Assembly (NCBI GenBank): GCA_963169915.1
Contig: CAUJEM010000011.1
Span: forward strand, 1-38,388
Direction: 5' to 3'
DNA from: Myxococcota bacterium
GTDB taxonomy: Bacteria; Myxococcota_A; Polyangia; Polyangiales; Polyangiaceae
Length of the DNA: 38,388 nt
Shown piece after piece: positions 24,428 to 36,203 of this stretch. The first letter of the stretch is position 1; each line of letters opens with the position of its first letter. Below the pieces are notes generated by a model, which was not told where the DNA came from, searched no databases, and saw only the letters and a list, made by a program, of their open reading frames with translations. The position numbers and the translations under genes are program-made.

Positions 24428-26122
24428 TCACTGGCAGAGCCACGTGGTGAGCATGCAGGTGCAGGTCACCGCGCCGTAGACGCAGCTGTCCGGGTTGTTG
24501 AGGTAGGAGCAGCCGCCGCCGTTGACCGGCGCCGTCGCCGGGCACGTGCCTGGCTGCAGCGGGGCGCGCGAGGCGGCCCCGATCGCCCAGTCGCTGCGCA
24601 AGAAGCTGGGCGCGCTGCCGGCGAAGGCGGCGCGCACGAAGGCCCGGGTGTTCTCGGTGGTGGCCGTGACGCCGCTGATGGGCGCGGGACTGAAGCTGAG
24701 CGGCGCGGGGAGCGCCGGCGGGATCAAGCCGGCGTCGATCTGCAGGGCGTCCACCACGTTGGCGGGCGTGGCGCACGCGCCGCGGCAGAGGAGCACGTAC
24801 CCACCGTTGCCCGTGCTCCCGCTGTCGCCACCCGCGAAGGAGATGTTGCCGTTGCTGCCCGTGCTGAGCTCGCCCGGGTTGGCGGTCCCCTCCGTGACCA
24901 CGAGCTTGCTGCCAGGACTCAAGCTGGTGCTCGGCAGGGTGAAATTCAGCGTCTCCGCTGCGGAGGCGCCCCACACGAAGCGGAGCTGCAGGCCTCGCAG
25001 ATCCACCGGGCAGGCGCCGCGATTCTCAAGGATGACGTGGTCTTGGGTGCCGATGTTCAGCTCCACCAGGCGCACGACGTCGCCCGCGTCTTGAGCGCCG
25101 CCGCAGCTCTTGCAGCTCCCGTCCACGCAGCTCTGGCTGCTGGCCGCGCAGTTGGTGCCACCGGACTGGTAGCTCATCCCGTCGGCGCTGCAGCGCGTGG
25201 CCACGTCCCCGTTGCACACCGGGGCGCCTGGCGTGCAGAGCTGCGCCACGCAGGCGCCGTCGCGGCACGCGCCCGCACAGGTCTCCACCACGCTGGTGGA
25301 GGAGCCGTCCGCCGCGCAGCGCACCACGCTGGCGCCGCTGCAGCTCAGCGCGTTCGGCGTGCAGCCGCCGACCTCACAGCTCCCGCTGGCGCTGCAGCGG
25401 TAGCCGGGCAGGCAGTCCTGCGGCTGGAGGCAGTCCACGCAGTACCCGAGCCCGCGGTTGCAGAGCTGCCCCTGCGGCGTGCACTGGTTGTCCGACTGGC
25501 AGGGGCGCCGCGTGACGCAGCGATGGGCTTCACACTCCTGCCCAGCCTCGGGGCAGTCCGCGGCGTCCACGCAGTCCACGCAGCGCTGCCGGCTGGGGTC
25601 GCACACTTGGGGCGCCTTGCAGTCTCGAGAGTTGCCGCAGCTCTGGTAGGGCACACAGCGGTTGCCCAAGCAGTCCGCGGTGCCCGCGCAGTCCGCCGCG
25701 TCCGCGCACTCCACGCAGCGCTGCGTGCTCGGATCGCAGATGGTGCCCTGCTGGGCGCCCACGCAGTCGCGGCTGTTGGTGCAGCTCTTGTTGGCTTGGC
25801 ACGCCTTGCTCACGCAGCGGCCGTCCGGGCAGTGCACGTCTGCGAGGCACTGCACGCAGGCGCCGCTGTCGGCGTCGCACAGCGGCGTGGCGCCGGCGCA
25901 GCTCCCGCCTCGGCGGCAGTCCGCGCTGCCGCCGCCCGTCCCCGCCGCGCCGCCGCTGCCCGCGCTGCCCGCGCTGCCCGCGCTGCCGCCGCCGCCGCTC
26001 GTGCCGGCGCCGCCGTCCGCGCCGCCGTAGACGCTCTTGTCGCTGCTGCCGCAGCCCGCCGCGACCAGCAGCGACAGGAGCGCGGCCAGCGCCCCGCGCC
26101 CGCCGGCGTGACGCCCGCTCAT
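24428..26122 (-). CDS. Cys-rich lipoprotein with lamin-tail-like domain (paralogue 1)
   Basis: 564 residues from ATG 26122. Signal and lipobox LLVAAGC, then a Gly/Ser/Ala/Thr linker. About 280 residues of Cys-rich modules follow (repeated CxDCxDAADC, CDPSxQRCVDC and NSRDC units) with the shared segment QSDNQCTPQGQLC. Next comes a beta domain starting VVRLVELNIGTQDHVILENRG, with LRGLQLRFVWG and GSKLVVTEG, resembling the lamin-tail (LTD) fold, and an end rich in Cys (CTCMLTTWLCQ). Its ATG overlaps the stop of the upstream paralogue in an ATGA, so the two are translationally coupled. It is probably an outer-surface protein; the partner and function are unknown. A longer in-frame start lies inside the upstream gene and is unlikely. 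Confidence 0.85.
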   Translation of the reverse strand: MSGRHAGGRGALAALLSLLVAAGCGSSDKSVYGGADGGAGTSGGGGSAGSAGSAGSGGAAGTGGGSADCRRGGSCAGATPLCDADSGACVQCLADVHCPDGRCVSKACQANKSCTNSRDCVGAQQGTICDPSTQRCVECADAADCAGTADCLGNRCVPYQSCGNSRDCKAPQVCDPSRQRCVDCVDAADCPEAGQECEAHRCVTRRPCQSDNQCTPQGQLCNRGLGYCVDCLQPQDCLPGYRCSASGSCEVGGCTPNALSCSGASVVRCAADGSSTSVVETCAGACRDGACVAQLCTPGAPVCNGDVATRCSADGMSYQSGGTNCAASSQSCVDGSCKSCGGAQDAGDVVRLVELNIGTQDHVILENRGACPVDLRGLQLRFVWGASAAETLNFTLPSTSLSPGSKLVVTEGTANPGELSTGSNGNISFAGGDSGSTGNGGYVLLCRGACATPANVVDALQIDAGLIPPALPAPLSFSPAPISGVTATTENTRAFVRAAFAGSAPSFLRSDWAIGAASRAPLQPGTCPATAPVNGGGCSYLNNPDSCVYGAVTCTCMLTTWLCQ

Positions 26123-28149
26123 TGGCAAATCCATTGCGTGGTCATACACGTACACACGACGCTCCCATAGGTGCAGGGATCGGGGTTCGTGAACACCAAG
26201 CAGCCGCCCCCGGTCACCGGCTGCGTCGCCGGGCAGTTGGTGGGCTGCGTCGTGCCCCGGAGCGCGTCCCCCACGGACCAGTCGGCCCGGTAGAAGGTGG
26301 GATAGGCGCCCGTGAAGGCCGTGCGGACGAAGGACTTGGTGTTTTGGTTGGTGCCGGTCACGCCGCTGATGGGCCCTGGTGAGAAGCTCAGCGACGCGGG
26401 CAAGGCCGGCGGCGTGTCACCCGCCGACATGCGAATGGCGTCCACGACGTTCGAGACGGCGGCGGCGCAGGGCCCCTGGCAGAGCAGCACGTAGCCCCCC
26501 GTCCCGGGCGAGCTCGCGTCGCCGCCGAAGAAGGAGAGGTTGCCGTTGGTCCCGAGGGGGATCTCCCCGGTCTTGGCCGTCCCCTCCGTGACCACGACCT
26601 TGGCGCCCGCAGCCAGGGTCTGGCCGGGCAGGTTGAAGATCAGCGTCTCGCCCGCCTGGGTGCCCCACGTGAAGCGAAGCTGCAGACCGGCGAGGCTGAC
26701 CGGGCAGCTCCCCTGGTTCTGCAGCACGATGTAGTCCTGGTCGCCCAGGTTCACCTCCACGAGCCGCACCACGTCCCCCGGCGGCTCCGTCCCGGAGCAG
26801 GTGACGCAGGCGCCCTCCGCGCAGTGCTGCGAGCTCGACGTGCAGTCCGTGCCGCCCGTCAAGTAGCCGCTCCCCTCCGCGTTGCAGGTGGTCGCGACGT
26901 CCCCGTTGCACGCCGGCGCGCCCGGGGAGCAGACCTGGGGCACGCAGGTGGCGCTGGCTGCGTCGCAGTACTGCGTCGTCGAGCAGGTGCGGTCCAGGGT
27001 GGAGCTGGTGCCGTCGGTGCTGCAGCGGCGGCGCTCCTTGCCCTCGCAGAAGTAGCTGCTGGGAGCGCACACCTGCGTGGAGCACCTGGCTCCGATGCAG
27101 TTCTTGCCCTCGAGCGCGCAGTCCGTGCGCTGCGTGACCTGGAGCCCGTCGCTGGCGCACTCGATGAGCTCGCTCCCCTCGCAGTACGTGCTACCCGCCG
27201 TGCACACCCAGGGGCGACACTCCGCGCTCGAGCCCTCCTGCACGCAGCTCGTGCGCGCGGCGCAGGCCTGCGCGGCGCCGTAGCCGCTGCCGTTGGCGAG
27301 GCAGGTCGCCAGCCGCCCGCCCTCACAGCGCGCCTGCCCCGCGACGCAGCGATCCAGCTCGCACACGCCCGCCGCGCAGTACCGCTCCGGCGCGCAGTCC
27401 TGGTCGCGGGTGCAGTCCACGCAGTAGCCGAGCCCGCGGTCGCAGAGCTGCCCCTGCGGCGTGCACTGGTTGTCCGACTGACAGGGCCGGCGCGTGACGC
27501 AACGATCGGCCACGCAGCGCTGGTCTGCGCCCGTGCAGTCCGCGTCGTCCACGCAGTCCACGCAGCGGCCGGCGGCGACGTCGCACACCTGCGGCGAGGT
27601 ACACTCCCGCGAGTTGATGCACGCCACGTACGGCACGCAGCGCTGGCTCAAGCAGTCCGCCGTGCCCTCGCAGTCCGCCGCGTCCACGCACTCCACGCAG
27701 CTCCCCGAGCCGGGGTCGCAGATGGGGGCCCCGGCCTGCCCAGTGCAGTCTCGGCTATTGGTGCACGCCTGGCGCGCCCGACACTGCCCCTCCCGGCAGC
27801 GGCCACCGTTCGCGCAGTGCCCGTCGATGAGGCAGGCCACGCACCGCGAGGCGTCATCACAATAAGGAGTGGCGCCGGCGCACTCGGTGCTCGACCGGCA
27901 CCCCTGCGCGCTGCCCCCGGTGCCCGCGCTGCCCCCAGTGCCCGCGCTGCCCCCCGTGCCCGCGCTGGCCCCCGTGCCCGCGCCGCCCCCGGTGCCCGCG
28001 CTGCCTCCAGCGGCGTCCACCCCACCATCGGCGAACAGCGCCGCGCCGGAGTCATCCCCACAGCCCGAGACCCCCGCGAGCGCCACGCCAGCCGCCGCCA
28101 CGGCCGCGAGCCCTCGCCACCACTTCACCGCCACCTCGGTACTGCTCAT
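26119..28149 (-). CDS. Cys-rich lipoprotein with lamin-tail-like domain (paralogue 2)
   Basis: 676 residues from ATG 28149. The signal ends in the lipobox GVSGC. A Gly/Thr/Ser/Ala repeat linker (GTGGSA units) leads to Cys-rich modules like those of the downstream paralogue, including the shared QSDNQCTPQGQLC and GYCVDC. It has roughly 110 extra residues forming additional modules (CTAGSTYCEGSELIECASDG, CAPSSYFCEGKERRRC). The lamin-tail-like domain (VVRLVEVNLGDQDYIVLQNQG) and Cys-rich end (CTCMTTQWICQ) follow. Tandem duplication is the simplest origin. Its stop overlaps the next start as ATGA. It is the first gene of the minus-strand run and shares the upstream region with the divergent activase gene. 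The open frame continues upstream of the chosen ATG, but without a signal sequence. Confidence 0.87.
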   Translation of the reverse strand: MSSTEVAVKWWRGLAAVAAAGVALAGVSGCGDDSGAALFADGGVDAAGGSAGTGGGAGTGASAGTGGSAGTGGSAGTGGSAQGCRSSTECAGATPYCDDASRCVACLIDGHCANGGRCREGQCRARQACTNSRDCTGQAGAPICDPGSGSCVECVDAADCEGTADCLSQRCVPYVACINSRECTSPQVCDVAAGRCVDCVDDADCTGADQRCVADRCVTRRPCQSDNQCTPQGQLCDRGLGYCVDCTRDQDCAPERYCAAGVCELDRCVAGQARCEGGRLATCLANGSGYGAAQACAARTSCVQEGSSAECRPWVCTAGSTYCEGSELIECASDGLQVTQRTDCALEGKNCIGARCSTQVCAPSSYFCEGKERRRCSTDGTSSTLDRTCSTTQYCDAASATCVPQVCSPGAPACNGDVATTCNAEGSGYLTGGTDCTSSSQHCAEGACVTCSGTEPPGDVVRLVEVNLGDQDYIVLQNQGSCPVSLAGLQLRFTWGTQAGETLIFNLPGQTLAAGAKVVVTEGTAKTGEIPLGTNGNLSFFGGDASSPGTGGYVLLCQGPCAAAVSNVVDAIRMSAGDTPPALPASLSFSPGPISGVTGTNQNTKSFVRTAFTGAYPTFYRADWSVGDALRGTTQPTNCPATQPVTGGGCLVFTNPDPCTYGSVVCTCMTTQWICQ

Positions 28150-28318
28150 CGACCCACTGGCTCCCGGCCGCTGCCGCCCCGACCTGCTCTGGGCGCGAGC
28201 CGCCTTGTTTGTTGCGCCGGATGCTACCGCGATCGCCGAGAACCGCCAACGCCTCCCCGCCGGTCCACGGGCCGGCGGGCGCGCGCACCACGGGCGCCGG
28301 GCCACCGCTTGCCCTCAA

Positions 28319-28347
28319 TGACACGCGCGTCAGTGTCAGGCCCTGAC
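28319..28347. promoter_or_regulatory. Composite palindromes TGACACGCGCGTCA and GTCAGGCCCTGAC
   Basis: TGAC-N6-GTCA spans 28319-28332. TGACAC (28319-28324) also pairs with GTGTCA (28333-28338), and GTCAGG-C-CCTGAC follows at 28335-28347. The first shares TGACAC-N2-GCGTCA with the site at 28505-28518, so one dimeric regulator could bind both. Regulator identity is unknown; a TetR protein is encoded at 23688-24371. Confidence 0.45.
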
Positions 28348-28386
28348 GACCGACATCAGCCCCAGGCGCACCCGCGATCACGAAGA

Positions 28387-28414
28387 TGACGCTGCGTCAC
28401 AATTTCGATATTGT
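28387..28414. promoter_or_regulatory. Abutting palindromes TGACGCTGCGTCA and ACAATTTCGATATTGT
   Basis: TGACGC-T-GCGTCA (28387-28399) is a perfect inverted repeat and is directly followed by ACAAT-N6-ATTGT (28399-28414). The first belongs to the same TGAC..GTCA series as the flanking sites; the second is AT-rich and different in kind. Operator function is inferred only. Confidence 0.4.
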
Positions 28415-28502
28415 CCGTGGTTTTTCCGGTATTTCCCTGGAAACCCACGTCCCTCGCGCCAGCACCTGGCCAAGAGCACCTGGGCTATGCTAGTGCCCAC
28501 TC

Positions 28503-28520
28503 ACTGACACTGGCGTCAGT
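28503..28520. promoter_or_regulatory. Operator-like palindrome ACTGACACTGGCGTCAGT
   Basis: ACTGAC and GTCAGT are perfect 6-bp arms around ACTGGC. The site lies 11 bases downstream of the candidate -10 box TATGCT (28486-28491) and 53 bases before the activase start codon, a position where binding would repress transcription. Arm sequence and spacing are typical of TetR-family operators in general. Confidence 0.5.
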
Positions 28521-28572
28521 CAATCGGTGGAGGGCGGCCGCGGTGGCCCTCCCGTCCCCGTCGGGGTGAGGC

Positions 28573-32196
<3,624 letters not shown>

Positions 32197-32220
32197 GGCA
32201 AGAGAGAGAGCGCAGTAGCG

Positions 32221-34107
32221 ATGACCCAACAGCTAGACATCGGCACCCGCGGCAAGCGGAGCCTCCCCATCGCGGGCCAAGAGCTCGACATCGACGCCGA
32301 GCTGCGCGCCTTCGAGCGTGAGGAGCGCGCGCGGCTCGGCCTGGAGAAGGAGGAGCAGTGGCTGGAGGAGATGGCCAACCTCACCTTCACCAAGCAGGAG
32401 AAGGGTAACATCACGCTGCTCATCGGCGGGCTGACGATGGCGCACGACTACCTCGTGGAGGGCGCCTTCAAGAGCTTGGGGTACAACGTGGTGGCGCTGG
32501 ACTGCCCGGACAACGACGCGCTGCGGCTGGGCAAGGAGTTCGGCAACCGTGGGCAGTGCAACCCCACGTACTTCACCGTAGGCAACCTCATCAAGGTCCT
32601 CACCTTCCTGCGGGACGACAAGGGGCTGAGCACCCAGCAGATCATCGACGAGTACGTCTTTCTGACGGCGGGGGCCTGCGGCCCGTGCCGCTTCGGGATG
32701 TACGTCACGGAGTACCGCAAGGCGCTGCGCGACGCTGGCTTCGACGGGTTTCGCGTCATGCTCTTTCAGCAGCAGGGCGGGCTCGAGCAGGCCACGGGAC
32801 AGGAGAGCGGACTGGAGCTGAACACCGCCTTCTTCCTCGCGCTGGTGAAGGGGCTGGTCGCGGGGGACGTGATCAACGCCCTGGCCTACCGGCTGCGCCC
32901 CTATGAGCAGCTCCCCGGCTCCACCGACGCCGCCGTCCAGCAGGCCAAGGAGATCGTGTACCGCGCGCTCCACGAGCGGCGCAGCGTGCTGCTGGCGCTC
33001 CGCCGCGCGCGCGCCGTGTTCCAAGCCGTGGCGCTCGATCGCACGCGGGTCAAGCCGCGCGTCTCCATCATCGGTGAGTTCTGGGCCATGACCACTGAGG
33101 GGGACGGCAACTACGCCTTGCAGCGCTTCTTGGAGAGCGAGGGCGCGGAGTGCGACATCCAGCTCGTCAGCGCGTGGATCCTCTACAATATCTGGGAGGT
33201 CCGCTTCGACACCAAGAACCGCGCGCTGCTCAAGGCTCACGACGGCGGAAAGTACGGCCTGCAGGGCTCGGGGGAGTACGGCGTGCTCGCGCGACGTGTG
33301 GGTCTCTGGGCCGCGGACCACGCCGTGCGCGCCATCTTCCAGACCTTCGCCTGGTTCGGTGGGCTGCACGGCTATCAGCTCCCGGACATGGACGAGGTCG
33401 CGGCGATCGCCGCGGGTCACTACGACAACGACGTGCGCGGCGGTGAGGGGCACATGGAGGTGGGCAAGCTCATCCTCAACGTGGTGCACCAGAAGGCCAC
33501 CATGACGCTGAGCGTGAAGCCCTTCGGCTGCATGCCCAGCTCTGGGGTCAGCGACGGGATCCAGACGCTGATCACGGAGAAGTACCCGGGCACCATCTAC
33601 TGCGCGGTGGAGACCAGCGGGGACGGCGCCGTCAACTTCTACAGCCGGGTGCAGATGTACCTCTTCAAGGCCAAGCAGGCCGCACAGGCGGAGTTCGAGG
33701 CGGCGCTCGGACAGGTGGGGCTGACCGCGGAGCGCTTCGCGGCGCTGCTGGAGGCGCACCCGGAGCTGCGCGCGCCCAGCTTCCGCGCGCCGCACGCCGG
33801 GGCCTGCACCGCGACCGATCTCGTCCACGCCGTCGCTCGCTATGATCGCACGACGCCCTGGGAGCGCCGCCTGGAGCGGCTGCGGCGCGTGGGCGAGCAG
33901 AGCTACCGCTTGGGCGCCCGCGCCGCCCGTGGCTTGCCGGGCGCGGCCAGCACCGCGCTCACCCTGAGCCGCACCGGCGGCCAGGAGCTGCTGGAGATCG
34001 TGGCGGAGTCGGCGCCGCGCTGGCGGGCGAGCGCCGTGGACGCGCTGCGCGCGCGCGCGCAGCGCTGGCGGAGCGCGCGCGGCGTGGCGGAGGTCGCTGC
34101 TGGCTGA
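32221..34107 (+). CDS. Acyl-CoA dehydratase activase partner (COG3581-type, HgdB/BcrC-related)
   Basis: 628 residues, 24 bp after the activase gene and on the same strand; ATG 32221 has only a weak purine-rich ribosome site (GAGAGAG). The core matches the family usually paired or fused with the double activase: LLIGGLTMAHDYLVEGAF (67-84), FGNRGQCNPTYFTVGN (107-122), FLTAGACGPCRFGMY (147-161), RLRPYEQLPGSTDA, and KPFGCMPSSGVSDG (433-446). Conserved-looking Cys at 95, 113, 153, 156 and 437 may hold an iron-sulphur cluster, as in the related dehydratase subunits and double-cubane proteins. The Ala/Arg-rich C-terminal 120 residues are an extension. It probably accepts electrons from the activase; the substrate is unknown. 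Confidence 0.88.
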   Translation: MTQQLDIGTRGKRSLPIAGQELDIDAELRAFEREERARLGLEKEEQWLEEMANLTFTKQEKGNITLLIGGLTMAHDYLVEGAFKSLGYNVVALDCPDNDALRLGKEFGNRGQCNPTYFTVGNLIKVLTFLRDDKGLSTQQIIDEYVFLTAGACGPCRFGMYVTEYRKALRDAGFDGFRVMLFQQQGGLEQATGQESGLELNTAFFLALVKGLVAGDVINALAYRLRPYEQLPGSTDAAVQQAKEIVYRALHERRSVLLALRRARAVFQAVALDRTRVKPRVSIIGEFWAMTTEGDGNYALQRFLESEGAECDIQLVSAWILYNIWEVRFDTKNRALLKAHDGGKYGLQGSGEYGVLARRVGLWAADHAVRAIFQTFAWFGGLHGYQLPDMDEVAAIAAGHYDNDVRGGEGHMEVGKLILNVVHQKATMTLSVKPFGCMPSSGVSDGIQTLITEKYPGTIYCAVETSGDGAVNFYSRVQMYLFKAKQAAQAEFEAALGQVGLTAERFAALLEAHPELRAPSFRAPHAGACTATDLVHAVARYDRTTPWERRLERLRRVGEQSYRLGARAARGLPGAASTALTLSRTGGQELLEIVAESAPRWRASAVDALRARAQRWRSARGVAEVAAG

Positions 34108-34142
34108 AGCGCACGCGCGCGGCGCCGGCCCGGGGCACGCGC

Positions 34143-34898
34143 TCAGTTGCTGGTGAGCAGTGCCCAGTTGATGAACTCATTGAAGAACGCGCGCTGGCCG
34201 TCGCTGGTGTCCTTCCAGTGGCCGCCCAGGTACTCGTGAAAGAGCTGGATGGCGAGCGCGCCCACGCCGTGCTCCGGCGCGCAGCCCTCGCGCCCCGCCT
34301 CCCAGTCCCCCTGAGCGCAGGCCGCGGCCCTGACCTCGTGAGAGCGCGCGGGCCCAAGCCCCGCCGATTGATACGCGAGCGCGCCCGCGGCCTGCTGCGG
34401 CACCACGGCGAGCTGCGCCGGCTCCATGACGCCGTCCAGCACGAGCAGCGCCGCGCCGGCCGCGTAGTTGGCAGCCAGCACCGCGTAGCGCTTGACCACC
34501 GTGTCCGCGTGCTCGTCGATGAGCGTGGACTGTGGGGAGCGCAGGCGCGCGAGCGCGGCCGTGACCGCGGCGAGCGTGACGCGCTCCACCTGGATGGTGG
34601 CGGCGTAGGCGTCGCTGCGCGCCTTGGCCACGGCCTGCAGCGGGACACGCTCCTTCGCCCAAGCGTCCGCCGTGAGCAGCGCCTCGTTCCACGGGGCGTG
34701 AGCGCTGGGGGGCACACACACCTTGAGCGCGTGCGCGGCGAAATGCGCGCCGAGGTGCACGAGCCCTCGGTGCGTCAGGTCTCCCTTGCTGCAGCGCCGA
34801 GCGGTCCGCTCCAGCACCGGCAAGGCCACGCCACGGAGCTGCTCCGTGACCGAGATGACCCGCAGCCCCGGAGGGCGCACCGCTCGTGAGGGTTCCAT
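34143..34898 (-). CDS. Hypothetical protein coupled to serB
   Basis: 251 residues from ATG 34898, beginning 3 bases after the serB stop, which suggests translational coupling. No family recognised. There is no signal peptide or clear membrane segment. The sequence is helical: a His-rich stretch (HRGLVHLGAHFAAHALKV), a middle helix pair (QVERVTLAAVTAALARL, TVVKRYAVLAANYAAGAALLVLDGV), and a C-terminal part with Cys in AAACAQGDWEAGREGCAPEHG, ending in an aromatic helix. Codon bias supports it as real. The position next to serB may be chance; nothing in it points to serine metabolism. Confidence 0.7.
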   Translation of the reverse strand: MEPSRAVRPPGLRVISVTEQLRGVALPVLERTARRCSKGDLTHRGLVHLGAHFAAHALKVCVPPSAHAPWNEALLTADAWAKERVPLQAVAKARSDAYAATIQVERVTLAAVTAALARLRSPQSTLIDEHADTVVKRYAVLAANYAAGAALLVLDGVMEPAQLAVVPQQAAGALAYQSAGLGPARSHEVRAAACAQGDWEAGREGCAPEHGVGALAIQLFHEYLGGHWKDTSDGQRAFFNEFINWALLTSN

Positions 34899-34901
34899 GC
34901 G

Positions 34902-36101
34902 CTAGTCCATAATGGCGAGGTCGCGCGCGGAGAAGCCCATCAAGAACAGCAGGGTGTCCAGCCGCTCGTTGTGGTTGAGGCTCATGTCTGCCACCTGCTG
35001 CAGCCGCGGCTTGGCGTGGAAGGCGATGCCCAGCCCAGCGGACTGCAGCATCAGCATGTCGTTGGCGCCGTCCCCGATGGCCACCGTCTGCTCCAGGCGC
35101 ACCCCGTACACCTTGGCCATGTCTTTGAGCACCTGCGCCTTGCGCTCCGCGTCCACCACGCTGCCCTGCACCTTGCCGGTGAGCTTGCCGTCCGCCACCT
35201 CCAGCTCGTTGGCGAAGGCGAAGTCCAGCCCGTAGCGGTCCTTGAGCCGATCGACGAAGAAGTCGAAGCCGCCGCTCACCAGGCCCACGCGGTAGCCCAT
35301 GCCCTTGAGGATGCGCACGAAGTGCTCCGCCCCCGGCGTCAGCTCCACCTGCTCTGCGAGCGAGAGGGCGCGCTCCATGGGCAGCCCCTCGAGGAGCTGG
35401 ACCCGCTCCCGCAGCGCGCCGCGGAAATCCAGCTCGCCGCGCATGGCGCGCTCGGTGAGCGCCGCCACCTGCTGTTTGATGCCGTGCAGGGCCGCCAGCT
35501 CGTCGATGAGCTCCCCCTTCACGAAGGTGGAGTCCACGTCCATGCACACCAGGCGCTTGTTCCGGCGAAAGACGTCGTCCTTCTGCACCGCGAGATCTAC
35601 CCCCAGCTCTCGGCCGAGCTGCAGCACCTTGCCGCGCAGCTCCGCGAGCGCGCCGTTGGTCCCCAGGCTGGGCGGCAGCTCTCCGATGAACTCCAGCCCC
35701 GTGAGCTGCCCTTGGCTCAGCGAGCGGATCTCACGGATGTTCAGGCCGCGCTCCGCCAAGAAGCGCGTGATGCTCGCGAGCGCGCGCCCCTCCCCCAGCT
35801 CCCCCAGCACCGTGATGCACAGCCCGGGCCCCTGCGCGTCCGTCGCCGCCGACACGGGACGAAACGCGCTCACCTCCATCTTGAGCCCCAGCTCGCTCAC
35901 GGCGAACAGGAGCTCGCGCAAGGCGTTGGAGCTGGGCGGGGTGTCCACGATGGCCGAGAGCATGAGGTAGCCGTGGAGCACGGACTGGCCGATGTCGATG
36001 AGCGTGGCCCCCTCCGCGGCGATGACCTCGGCCAGGCGCGCGGTGACCCCGGGGCGGTCGGCGCCGGCGACGTGTAGGACGATGCGGTTGCGGTGGGGCA
36101 T
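34902..36101 (-). CDS. serB: Phosphoserine phosphatase with two N-terminal ACT-like domains
   Basis: 399 residues. The first 165 residues hold two ACT-type repeats (NRIVLHVAGADRPGVTARLAEVIA and GLCITVLGELGEGRALASITRFLAERGLNI), which in relatives bind serine or related amino acids. The HAD phosphatase follows with motif 1 Asp188/Asp190/Thr192 in MDVDSTFVKGELIDELA, motif 2 Ser276 in GLVSGGFDFF, and the motif 3/4 Lys and Asp in ADGKLTG and IGDGANDMLML (344-348). It dephosphorylates phosphoserine, the last step of serine synthesis. The length is typical of the ACT-containing SerB group. It is divergent from the SDR gene (102-bp gap) and is followed by the coupled hypothetical gene. Confidence 0.95.
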   Translation of the reverse strand: MPHRNRIVLHVAGADRPGVTARLAEVIAAEGATLIDIGQSVLHGYLMLSAIVDTPPSSNALRELLFAVSELGLKMEVSAFRPVSAATDAQGPGLCITVLGELGEGRALASITRFLAERGLNIREIRSLSQGQLTGLEFIGELPPSLGTNGALAELRGKVLQLGRELGVDLAVQKDDVFRRNKRLVCMDVDSTFVKGELIDELAALHGIKQQVAALTERAMRGELDFRGALRERVQLLEGLPMERALSLAEQVELTPGAEHFVRILKGMGYRVGLVSGGFDFFVDRLKDRYGLDFAFANELEVADGKLTGKVQGSVVDAERKAQVLKDMAKVYGVRLEQTVAIGDGANDMLMLQSAGLGIAFHAKPRLQQVADMSLNHNERLDTLLFLMGFSARDLAIMD

Positions 36102-36203
36102 GGGACGGCGCCTCTATAACGCAGGGCAGCATCCCGGGCGAGGAAAACCCCTCCCGCCACGAAGCGGCGGACAGAGGCTCGGAATTCTCGTTAGAGTGCC
36201 GGC

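Larger units (their letters stand above)
28150..28572. promoter_or_regulatory. 423-bp divergent control region between lipoprotein and activase genes
   Basis: No gene is seen. From 28319 to 28520 the region holds at least five inverted repeats and a moderately AT-rich segment (28395-28445), unlike the surrounding GC-rich DNA. A possible -10 box TATGCT (28486-28491) lies just upstream of the last palindrome. The region drives either the plus-strand activase gene at 28573 or the minus-strand lipoprotein gene at 28149, or both. Confidence 0.55.

Noticed and set aside
25796-25812. Sigma-54-like sequence TTGGCACGCCTTGCT
   Set aside because: The GG-to-GC spacing is 8 instead of 10 and it lies inside a coding region.
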